Shown: piece after piece, positions 33,382 through 40,648 of the stretch
How positions within the stretch are numbered: position 1 is the stretch's first letter
How the letters are laid out: each line of letters starts with the position of its first letter
Assembly: GCA_023413135.1 (NCBI GenBank)
Contig: JAEZQK010000017.1
Span: 1 to 64,000, forward strand
Length of the DNA: 64,000 nucleotides
Direction of reading: 5' to 3'
Origin: Bacillota bacterium
Lineage (GTDB): Bacteria > Bacillota > Clostridia > Christensenellales > Aristaeellaceae
Notes under the pieces: model-generated
Database searches by the model: none
Seen by the model: only the letters and a program-made list of their open reading frames with translations
Told to the model about the DNA's origin: nothing
Position numbers and translations under genes: made by a program

Positions 33382-33987
33382 ATGAAACCCAAAGCGTACT
33401 TCACCCCGCAAAGAATGACCCGTATCGCCCTGCTGGCAGCCATTTCCGCAGTCCTTTTCCTTCCCTCTTTCGCCATTCCGATCATCGGCTTCTATAAGCT
33501 GGATCTGAGCAACCTCCCGGTTCTTCTTGGTGGATTTTCTATGGGTCCTCTTTCCGGGCTGATCATACTTGGTATCAAAAGCCTGACCGGTCTTATTACC
33601 ACCACTTCCGGTGGCGTGGGTGAAATTGCCGACTTCTTGCTGGGCGCAGCAATCATGCTTCCTGCGGTGCTCATCTACCGCAGGAACAAAAACCGTAAGA
33701 GTGCCCTCATCGGCATGGCAGTGGGCACTGTGAGCCTGATCATATGCGGTGTTTTGGCCAATGCAGTTTTGTTGATCCCATTCTATGTGGCGGTGATGCA
33801 CTTCCCAATGGAAGCCATTATCAAAACATTTACGGATATAATTCCCTATGTTGACAGCCTGGAAAAGGTTCTGATTCTGATTACCGCCCCCTTCAACCTC
33901 CTCAAGGGTGTAGCGCTAAGCCTCGTGACCTTCCTTTTGTATAAGCACCTGTCTCCCCTGCTTCACGGGCGCGGTGCCAGAACCTAA
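33382..33987 (+). CDS. ribU: Riboflavin ECF transporter S component RibU
   Basis: A 201-residue membrane protein with five or six hydrophobic segments: the substrate-specific subunit of an energy-coupling-factor transporter. The N-terminal RIALLAAISAVLFLPSF, the LDLSNLPVLLGGFSMGPLSGLIILGIKSL block and the GEIADFLLGAAIMLPAVLIYR segment are typical of RibU. It would work with shared EcfA/A'/T subunits, which are not in the window. AAGGAGG precedes the ATG. The FMN riboswitch in its leader independently supports riboflavin as the substrate. Confidence 0.96.
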   Translation: MKPKAYFTPQRMTRIALLAAISAVLFLPSFAIPIIGFYKLDLSNLPVLLGGFSMGPLSGLIILGIKSLTGLITTTSGGVGEIADFLLGAAIMLPAVLIYRRNKNRKSALIGMAVGTVSLIICGVLANAVLLIPFYVAVMHFPMEAIIKTFTDIIPYVDSLEKVLILITAPFNLLKGVALSLVTFLLYKHLSPLLHGRGART

Positions 33988-34009
33988 TCTAATCCCAAGG
34001 AGTGATCCT

Positions 34010-34471
34010 TTGCGGTACGTGACACACTCCCCTCAAGAAACACGTTCCCTGGGCGAGGAGCTGGGAAGGCTCCTGCGCCCGGGGGACGTTTTGGCACTTC
34101 GGGGAGATATGGGCGCGGGCAAGAGTGAGCTGACCCGTGGCATCGCCCGGGGGCTTCAATTGGAAGGCCCTGTTGCAAGCCCCACCTTCACCATTTTACA
34201 GGCCTACGATACGGGCAGGCTTCCCCTGTATCACTTTGACTGGTACAGGATTGTTGACCCGGAAGAGCTGTATGAAATAGGCACGGAAGAATATCTTGCG
34301 GGCGATGGCGTTTCGGTGGTGGAATGGCCGGACCGCGCTGTGCACATACTTCCCAAAGCGCATTTGCAGATTTCCATCGCCTATGGCGCAGGGGAAAACG
34401 AGCGGGTCATCGAAATCACACCCATGGGAGGCTATGCAAACGTGTCTCTTGGGAAGGATATCAAGGTATGA
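34010..34471 (+). CDS. tsaE: tRNA t6A ATPase TsaE
   Basis: A 153-residue P-loop ATPase needed for the N6-threonylcarbamoyl modification of A37 in tRNAs reading ANN codons. The Walker A motif is GDMGAGKSELTRGIARGL; the following PVASPTFTILQAYDTGRLPLYHFDWYRI segment and VVEWPDRA are TsaE signatures. TTG at 34010 is used because AAGGAG lies about 7 bases upstream and the family N-terminus aligns there. It is 22 bases after ribU and its stop overlaps the tsaB start (ATGA). TsaD is not in the window. Confidence 0.95.
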   Translation: MRYVTHSPQETRSLGEELGRLLRPGDVLALRGDMGAGKSELTRGIARGLQLEGPVASPTFTILQAYDTGRLPLYHFDWYRIVDPEELYEIGTEEYLAGDGVSVVEWPDRAVHILPKAHLQISIAYGAGENERVIEITPMGGYANVSLGKDIKV

Positions 34472-35172
34472 ACATTTTGGCGCTGGATACCTCCGGCCCT
34501 GTTTGTGGGGCCGCCATTTTGAAAAATGGCGAGGCTGCCTATGAAGCCATGGCCGTTAACCGCTTTACCCATTCCGTAAGCTTGCTGCCCATAGTGGAGG
34601 AAGGCTTTACACATACGGGGCTTGCTATCCAGGATATCGATCTGTTTGCGGTGACCGTGGGTCCCGGCTCCTTCACCGGCGTGCGCATCGGCGTGAGCAC
34701 GGTAAAGGGCATGGCCCACGGGGCGAATAAACCCTGCATCGGCATCAACGCATTGGAATCGCTGGCGGCCGGTATTCCCTTCTTTGACGGCGTCGTTTGC
34801 CCCATACAGGATGCCAGGGCAGGCCAAGTCTACGGCGCGGCCTTCAAAGCCGGCATGCCACCGCAGCGGCTGCTAAAGGACGAGGCGCTGAAGCTGCCGG
34901 AATACTTCAAACAGCTGCTGCGCTTGTCCGGTCCCTTTTTATTTGTCGGGGATGGCGCTTTAGTCCACCGGGAAATGATAGAAGCCGCCCTTCAAAGCAA
35001 GGCCCTTTTTGCCCCGGCCCATTTTAGGTTCCTGCGGCCGCTCAGTGTAGCGCTGCTAGCCGCTCACTATAAAGACCAGGCGAAAGATTATTTGGCGCTC
35101 ATGCCATACTATCTGCGCGCGCCCCAGGCGGAGCGCCAGCGCAAAGCCAGGGAGGAAACACATGGAGCCTAA
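34468..35172 (+). CDS. tsaB: tRNA t6A protein TsaB
   Basis: A 234-residue protein of the ASKHA fold that partners TsaD. Start MNILALDTSGPVCGAAIL, then HSVSLLPIVEE and FAVTVGPGSFTGVRIGVSTVKGMA, all strongly conserved in TsaB. It lacks the metal-binding His pair of TsaD, as expected. The ATG overlaps the tsaE stop (ATGA), and the 3' end overlaps rimI by 11 bases, so tsaE-tsaB-rimI is one coupled unit. Confidence 0.95.
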   Translation: MNILALDTSGPVCGAAILKNGEAAYEAMAVNRFTHSVSLLPIVEEGFTHTGLAIQDIDLFAVTVGPGSFTGVRIGVSTVKGMAHGANKPCIGINALESLAAGIPFFDGVVCPIQDARAGQVYGAAFKAGMPPQRLLKDEALKLPEYFKQLLRLSGPFLFVGDGALVHREMIEAALQSKALFAPAHFRFLRPLSVALLAAHYKDQAKDYLALMPYYLRAPQAERQRKAREETHGA

Positions 35173-35662
35173 GGGTGCTCTCGTGCGGAGAATGACGCTG
35201 CATGATATCGACGATGTGCACCGCATTGAAGCGGATGCTTTTTCTTCCCCCTGGAGCAGGGGTGCCTTTGAGGATGAGCTGACGGAAAACAAGTGCGCCA
35301 GGTATCTGGTGGCGGAATCAAATGGCGAGATCATCGCTTACGCCGGGGCCTGGATGGTGTTGGACGAGTGCCACATCACCAACATCGCCGTGCGCCGCGA
35401 CAAGCGTGGCAAGGGGTACGGGCGGCTGATCACGCAAAGCCTGATACAGTACGCCACGAATCTGGGCGCGTCGTTTGTCACGCTGGAGGTGCGCCGCTCC
35501 AACTTTACCGCCCAGAACCTTTATCGAAGCCTGGGCTTTATGCAGGTGGGCTGCCGCAGGCGGTATTATGAAGACAACGGGGAGGACGCCATTTTAATGG
35601 CCTGCCAGGCCCTTCCCCCTGTGGAGCCGGATTTCACGGAAGAAGAAACGATAGAAATGTAA
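35162..35662 (+). CDS. rimI: Ribosomal protein S18-alanine N-acetyltransferase RimI
   Basis: A 166-residue GNAT acetyltransferase acetylating the N-terminal Ala of ribosomal protein S18. RimI features: DDVHRIEADAFSSPWSRGAFEDEL, ECHITNIAVRRDKRGKGYGRLIT (acetyl-CoA loop RRDKRGKGYG) and FVTLEVRRSNFTAQNLYRSLGFMQVGCRRRYYEDNGEDAILM. The C-terminal ~15 acidic residues extend beyond the usual end. Its position after tsaE-tsaB is a widespread arrangement. Only 4 bases separate its stop from that of the convergent methyltransferase gene. Confidence 0.94.
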   Translation: MEPKGALVRRMTLHDIDDVHRIEADAFSSPWSRGAFEDELTENKCARYLVAESNGEIIAYAGAWMVLDECHITNIAVRRDKRGKGYGRLITQSLIQYATNLGASFVTLEVRRSNFTAQNLYRSLGFMQVGCRRRYYEDNGEDAILMACQALPPVEPDFTEEETIEM

Positions 35663-35666
35663 CCTC

Positions 35667-36788
35667 TCAGTAAATGAGAAACTCGCATTCCAGCCGGCCA
35701 TTGTACAGCCGGCGCTTTTTTTGTGCCCGGCGGCCAAAATGGCGCTCAAAGCCGGGATGGCTGCTCAATACGCCCATGCGCCAGCCCTCATGCCTGTTTA
35801 GAAGGCTGTTCATCTGTCCATACAAGCTTTCGGCAGACTTTTTGTCTCCCAGCCGTTCCCCGTAAGGCGGATTGGCCAGAAACACTCCGTTTTTCTCCTG
35901 CAACTTTAGCTGTCGAAGGTCCCTTTCAAACACCCGGATGTGGCCTTCCATTCCCGCCTGAGCGATGTGCTTCTTGCACAATTCCAAGGCATTAGGATCA
36001 ATTTCGCTGCCGGATATCCCTTCGATCCTGCCGGGATCATAAGCCGTACGTGCTTTTTCCCGCAACTCCGCTCTTTCCCCCGCCGGGAAAAGCGGCCACT
36101 TGTCGCAGGCGAATTCCCGGCTCAGTCCCGGCGCACGGCCAGCTTGCATCATGGCCGCCTCGATCAAGATCGTGCCTGTGCCGCAGCATGGGTCATGCAG
36201 CGCCATTCCCGGTTTCCAGGGTGACAACCGTACGATGGCCGCCGCCAGCGTTTCCCGAAGAGGCGCTTCCCCGTTCCATGTGCGGTAGCCCCGGCGGTTT
36301 AGTGCCGTGCCGCTTATGTCCAAGGTCAGCCTCGCCACATCGCCATGGAGGCTGACATCAATGGGATACCCCGCTCCCGTTTCTGAAAACCAAGTTGTCC
36401 TGTAATGCTCCTTCAGCCGTTCCACGATGGCCTTTTTGGTGATGGCCTGGCAGTCGCGCACGCTCATCAATTGGCTCCTGGCACACTTGCCGGAAACGGG
36501 AAAGGCACCGTCCTTGGGCAGGTAATCTTCCCAGGGAATAGCTTTCACCGCCTGGAAAAGCTCCTCAAACGTGAGTACCTTCGCTTCATTCAAAACAAGC
36601 AGCACCCGGTCGGCGCAGCGCAGCCACAGGCATGCTTCATACGCCTCCCCGGGCGACGATTCAAACCGTGCTCCGCCCAGTTCCGCCTTGGCGCTTAAAA
36701 TGCCCAACGCACGCAATTCATCCGCCACCACGCCCTCCAGCCCGAAAGCGGCGGTGGCGAAAAATGTCAGCTTGTTATGTTCGGCCAT
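35667..36788 (-). CDS. THUMP-domain class I rRNA methyltransferase (RlmL/YpsC type)
   Basis: A 373-residue enzyme. The N-terminal ferredoxin-like/THUMP part (residues 1-160, FFATAAFGLEGVVADELRALG) binds RNA. The C-terminal Rossmann domain has the SAM loop LHDPCCGTGTILIEAA and the catalytic N6-adenine/N2-guanine motif NPPYGER. Such enzymes methylate 23S rRNA (m2G2445-like) in other bacteria. The ATG at 36788 has GGAGG upstream; the longer frame overlaps the priA promoter. It is divergent from priA and convergent with rimI, whose terminator lies inside its 3' end. Confidence 0.92.
   Translation of the reverse strand: MAEHNKLTFFATAAFGLEGVVADELRALGILSAKAELGGARFESSPGEAYEACLWLRCADRVLLVLNEAKVLTFEELFQAVKAIPWEDYLPKDGAFPVSGKCARSQLMSVRDCQAITKKAIVERLKEHYRTTWFSETGAGYPIDVSLHGDVARLTLDISGTALNRRGYRTWNGEAPLRETLAAAIVRLSPWKPGMALHDPCCGTGTILIEAAMMQAGRAPGLSREFACDKWPLFPAGERAELREKARTAYDPGRIEGISGSEIDPNALELCKKHIAQAGMEGHIRVFERDLRQLKLQEKNGVFLANPPYGERLGDKKSAESLYGQMNSLLNRHEGWRMGVLSSHPGFERHFGRRAQKKRRLYNGRLECEFLIY
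35693..35722 (+). terminator. Terminator of the ribU-tsaEB-rimI unit, inside the convergent gene
   Basis: GCCGGC (35693-35698) and GCCGGC (35708-35713) form a short GC stem followed by GC and seven T residues (35716-35722). It lies about 30 bases after the rimI stop and within the last codons of the opposing methyltransferase gene, so the two transcripts overlap. Confidence 0.75.
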
Positions 36789-36883
36789 AATGTCCTCCTT
36801 GTACGGTTCATCCATTATAAGGATGTTAGGCAGGAAAGTCAACGACGCAGATTTTGACCAAAATAAAAGCAAAAAAACCATGC

Positions 36884-36912
36884 TTGTGTATTCTTCGGGT
36901 TGACGGTATAAT
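36884..36912 (+). promoter_or_regulatory. Promoter of the priA superoperon
   Basis: TTGTGT (36884-36889), 17 bases, perfect TATAAT (36907-36912), ending 34 bases before the priA ATG. Confidence 0.75.
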
Positions 36913-36946
36913 AAAAGTTGGCATTTTATACACGGGAGGCGAAGGC

Positions 36947-39187
36947 ATGTTTGCCCAGGTGATCGTGGACATCGTGCACGAAAACGTGGCCCATGTCTAT
37001 ACCTACCGGGTGCCGGAAAACTTGCATCTTGCCCAGGGGACACGCGTTCTTGTTCCTTTCGGTGTAAGGAAAGTGGAAGGCCTGATCCTATCCCTGTCTG
37101 ATGATACCGACTATCCAAAGGAAAAGATCAAAGCCATTTTACGCCCGCTGGAGGATTATCCGGCAGTGCTGCCCGCTTTGATCGATCTGGGCCGGGAGAT
37201 GGCGGATAATTCCCACTGTCCTTTGGCAGAAACGCTGCGGCTAATGCTCCCCGCCGCCATGCGGGGCGGTAGGGTCAAGGAAAAGACGGAGCCGATGGCC
37301 AGGCTCAATATCCCCAAGGAAGATGTGGAGGCGGCAGCATTTGCGCAAAAGCGTTCCCCCCGCCGGGCGCTGCTGCTGACGCTTTTGAAGGATGGCAAAT
37401 CCCACCCCGTCAAGGAACTTTCGCTATTGGTCAAAGACCCGATGGAAGCGCTAAAAAAGCTTGAATCCATGGGGCTTGTAACCCTCTCGCAGGAGGAAGT
37501 GTTCCGCTCCCCCTACGAAGATATGGTTGTAAGGGAAGTTGCCGATCCGCCTCTGATGGCCGCCCAGCAGGAAGCGCTGGATGAAGTGGAGCCCGCCCTT
37601 CAAAAGGGCGCCGGAGCATTTTTGCTCCATGGCGTAACGGGGTCGGGCAAGACGGAGGTATACATCCGCCTGGTCCGGAAAGCGCTGGCAATGGGCCGAG
37701 GCGCCATCGTTTTGGTGCCGGAGATCGCACTGACACCCCAAATGGTGCAGTGGTTCCGCGACCGCTTCGGCCCCGTGGCGGCGGTGCTCCATTCCAGGCT
37801 TACCCAGGGCGAGCGGTTCGATGAGTGGCGGCGCATACGTCAAAACCAGGCCAATGTCGTAGTGGGAGCGCGCTCTGCGGTATTCGCCCCGGTAAACAAG
37901 CTTGGGCTCATCGTAGTGGATGAGGAGCACGAGCAAAGCTACCTAAGTGAGCACCATCCGAGGTATGATGCCCGGGAGGTGGCACAAAGCCGCTGCCTAA
38001 GGGAAGGCGGCGTTCTGCTGTTAAGCAGCGCCACCCCCAGCATATTATCGTTTGCCAAAGCCATGCGGGGCGATTATACGCTGCTGGAAATGCCCAGCCG
38101 TGTGATGGATAGGCCCCTGCCCGAAGTGCACGTGGTGGATATGCGCAAGGAGCTGGAGGCGGGCAACCGTTCCATTTTCAGCACGCTCTTAACGCAAAAG
38201 CTGCGTGAATGTATGGATCGCGGCAATCAGGCCATGCTGTTTTTGAACCGGCGTGGCTACCAATCCTTCGTTTCATGCCGAAGCTGCGGCTATGTGGTCA
38301 AATGCGGCCAGTGCGACATCGCCATGACATACCATCAGACAGGCGGCGACGGGCGCATGCACTGCCACTATTGCGGCTTGGAAGCCCCACCCCCTAATGT
38401 GTGCCCTCAGTGCGGCAGCAAGTATATCCGCTATTTCGGCCTGGGTACCCAAAAGGTGGAGGATGAAGTCCAAAAGCTGCTGCCGGACATAAAAGTACTA
38501 CGCATGGACATCGACACCACCGGCGGAAAGGATGCCCACCACAGAATGCTTTCCAGCTTTCGCGCCGGGGATTACCGCATTCTGGTCGGCACGCAGATGA
38601 TTGCCAAGGGGCTGGATTTTCCAAACGTGACGCTGGTGGGGGTGGTAGCGGCGGATATGACGCTGAACCTGCCGGACTACCGCAGCCCGGAGCGCACCTT
38701 CCAGCTTTTAACCCAGGTGGCTGGCCGGGCTGGACGCGCCCAGGAACCGGGCGAAGTGGTGGTTCAAACTTACAAGCCCGAGCATCCTGTTATCCGGGCC
38801 GCCGCCGACCAGGATTACCGAACCTTTTACCAAATGGAATTCCAAAGGCGGCGCACGGGTCTATATCCCCCATTCACCGTGCTGTGCAGGCTTCTGGTGG
38901 AAAGCGGGCAAGGAAAGGAAGCCCAAAGAATCTGCCAGCATCTTTACGAAGAATGTGAGGCCTATTTGAAGGATCATCCTACTTACCAAAAGCGCGTGCT
39001 TTTGATGCGCATGGATGAGGCCCCTGTGAAAATGATCCGGGGCAAAACCCGCTATCATGTGCTCATCAAGCTGTTTGAACACCCGGACAGCCGTTCCCTG
39101 GCCGGATTTTTAAGCGAACTGGCACAGGCGGAAACTGAGCCTACGTGCCAGATATATTTTGAATGGAATCCCTCATCCATGATGTAG
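36947..39187 (+). CDS. priA: Primosomal protein N' (PriA helicase)
   Basis: A 746-residue superfamily 2 helicase that restarts stalled replication forks. The N-terminal 3'-DNA-binding domain (VIVDIVHENVAHVYTYRVPENL) is followed by Walker A GVTGSGKTEVYIRLV, the VDEEHEQSY helicase box and VVGARSAVFAP. Eight zinc-binding cysteines lie in CRSCG, CGQC, CHYCG and CPQCG, then VGTQMIAKGLDFPNVTLVGV and QVAGRAGRA. All expected parts are present. ATG at 36947 has GGGAGG upstream; the longer frame overlaps the promoter. It starts the conserved Firmicutes order priA-def-fmt-rsmB-rlmN-prpC-prkC-rsgA-rpe. Confidence 0.97.
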   Translation: MFAQVIVDIVHENVAHVYTYRVPENLHLAQGTRVLVPFGVRKVEGLILSLSDDTDYPKEKIKAILRPLEDYPAVLPALIDLGREMADNSHCPLAETLRLMLPAAMRGGRVKEKTEPMARLNIPKEDVEAAAFAQKRSPRRALLLTLLKDGKSHPVKELSLLVKDPMEALKKLESMGLVTLSQEEVFRSPYEDMVVREVADPPLMAAQQEALDEVEPALQKGAGAFLLHGVTGSGKTEVYIRLVRKALAMGRGAIVLVPEIALTPQMVQWFRDRFGPVAAVLHSRLTQGERFDEWRRIRQNQANVVVGARSAVFAPVNKLGLIVVDEEHEQSYLSEHHPRYDAREVAQSRCLREGGVLLLSSATPSILSFAKAMRGDYTLLEMPSRVMDRPLPEVHVVDMRKELEAGNRSIFSTLLTQKLRECMDRGNQAMLFLNRRGYQSFVSCRSCGYVVKCGQCDIAMTYHQTGGDGRMHCHYCGLEAPPPNVCPQCGSKYIRYFGLGTQKVEDEVQKLLPDIKVLRMDIDTTGGKDAHHRMLSSFRAGDYRILVGTQMIAKGLDFPNVTLVGVVAADMTLNLPDYRSPERTFQLLTQVAGRAGRAQEPGEVVVQTYKPEHPVIRAAADQDYRTFYQMEFQRRRTGLYPPFTVLCRLLVESGQGKEAQRICQHLYEECEAYLKDHPTYQKRVLLMRMDEAPVKMIRGKTRYHVLIKLFEHPDSRSLAGFLSELAQAETEPTCQIYFEWNPSSMM

Positions 39188-39207
39188 GGACCGGAAAGGA
39201 CGATACA

Positions 39208-39705
39208 ATGGGTATCCGCAATATTATCAAGATTGGTGACGAGGCGCTGCGCAAAGTAGCAAAGCCTGTTGCCAAGTTCGATCTTCGGCTTTGGCTGCTG
39301 CTTAAGGATATGGCCGACACTATGTACAAGGCGGAAGGGGCGGGCCTTGCCGCGCCCCAGGTGGGCATTTTGCGCCGCGTGGTGGTGGTGGATGACGGAG
39401 ACGGCCTCGTAGAACTGGTGAACCCCGAGATCATCGAAAGAGAAGGCGAGCAATGCGGGCCGGAAGGATGTCTGAGCATTCCCGGCCGGCAGGGCCTTGT
39501 CTGCCGCCCCAACAAAGTCACCGTCCGTGCCCAGGACAGGCACGGCAAGTTTTTTGAAAAGACAGGCGAAGGCTTGCTGGCGCGGGCATTTTGCCATGAG
39601 ATCGACCATTTGAACGGCGTCCTGTATTTGGATCTCATGGAGCGGGAAATTTTCCCTGATGAAGAGCCCGAAGATGAAGATGCCCAGAAGGCACTTAAGG
39701 AGTGA
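39208..39705 (+). CDS. def: Peptide deformylase
   Basis: A 165-residue metalloenzyme removing the formyl group from nascent proteins. The three defining motifs are intact: GAGLAAPQVG (motif 1), EGCLSIPG (motif 2, Cys metal ligand) and HEIDHLNGVL (motif 3, two His ligands and catalytic Glu). The C-terminal PDEEPEDEDAQKALKE is an acidic tail. ATG at 39208 with GGAAAGGA upstream, 20 bases after priA; fmt follows within 5 bases, coupling removal and addition of formyl groups. Confidence 0.97.
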   Translation: MGIRNIIKIGDEALRKVAKPVAKFDLRLWLLLKDMADTMYKAEGAGLAAPQVGILRRVVVVDDGDGLVELVNPEIIEREGEQCGPEGCLSIPGRQGLVCRPNKVTVRAQDRHGKFFEKTGEGLLARAFCHEIDHLNGVLYLDLMEREIFPDEEPEDEDAQKALKE

Positions 39706-39709
39706 CGGG

Positions 39710-40648
39710 ATGCGCGTTGTATTCATGGGCACCCCCGACTTCGCCGTGCCCTCGCTGCAGGGGCTGATCGGCGCAGGCTATGACATTGCCGGCGTTTTCA
39801 CCCAGCCTGACAAACCTAAGGGGCGCGGCAACAAGCTGACGCACAGCCCCGTGAAGGAGTGTGCTCTCCGCCATAACATTCCCGTGTTTCAGCCCAGCCG
39901 CATCCGCAAGGATGGCGTGGAGGATCTGAAAAGCCTTGCGCCGGACCTTTGTGTCACCGCCGCCTTCGGGCAGATTCTGTCCCAGGAGATTCTGGATATT
40001 CCCAGGCTGGGCACGGTGAACGTCCATGCCTCCCTCCTCCCCCGGCACCGGGGCAGCGCTCCCATCAACTGGTGCATTCTCATGGGAGAAAACAAGACCG
40101 GCATCACCACCATGATGACCGACAAGGGCATCGATACGGGAGACATGCTGCTTCAGCGGGAAATAGACATCTTGCCCGGGGAAACAGCGGGCGAGCTGAG
40201 CATCCGCCTTTCCTCTTTGGGTGCGCAAACTTTATTAGAAACACTGGCCCTTCTGAAACAAGGCCGCTGCCCCCGCATTCCGCAGGATCATGAGGCCCAT
40301 ACATATGAACCCATGCTCAAAAAGGAAATGGGGCTGATCGACTGGCAAAAAAGCGCCCGGGAGATTATAAATCAGGTGCGGGGGCTGGACCCCTGGCCCG
40401 GCACATATACGCCCTTCCCGGAAGGAATATTAAAGGTGATAAAGGTCCTGGCGGTGGAAGGCATTTGCGGCATCCCCGGGCAGGTGCTTGCGGCCGACGG
40501 GAAACAAGGTCTTGTTGTGGCGGCCGGGGATAGCGCGGTGCACATCCTGCGCCTTCAGGCCCCCGGCGGAAAACAGATGGACGCCAAGGATTATTTGCGG
40601 GGCCACCCCCTTACCCCAGGAACAATATGGCAGGAGAATAAGGAATGA
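39710..40648 (+). CDS. fmt: Methionyl-tRNA formyltransferase
   Basis: A 312-residue enzyme that formylates initiator Met-tRNA using 10-formyl-tetrahydrofolate. Start MRVVFMGTPDFAVPSLQ, catalytic region VNVHASLLPRHRGSAPINWCILMG with the Asn/His pair, TTMMTDKGIDTGDMLLQ (catalytic Asp), and a C-terminal OB-like domain (LDPWPGTYTPF). AAGGAG precedes the ATG at 39710. Its stop overlaps the rsmB start (ATGA). Confidence 0.97.
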   Translation: MRVVFMGTPDFAVPSLQGLIGAGYDIAGVFTQPDKPKGRGNKLTHSPVKECALRHNIPVFQPSRIRKDGVEDLKSLAPDLCVTAAFGQILSQEILDIPRLGTVNVHASLLPRHRGSAPINWCILMGENKTGITTMMTDKGIDTGDMLLQREIDILPGETAGELSIRLSSLGAQTLLETLALLKQGRCPRIPQDHEAHTYEPMLKKEMGLIDWQKSAREIINQVRGLDPWPGTYTPFPEGILKVIKVLAVEGICGIPGQVLAADGKQGLVVAAGDSAVHILRLQAPGGKQMDAKDYLRGHPLTPGTIWQENKE

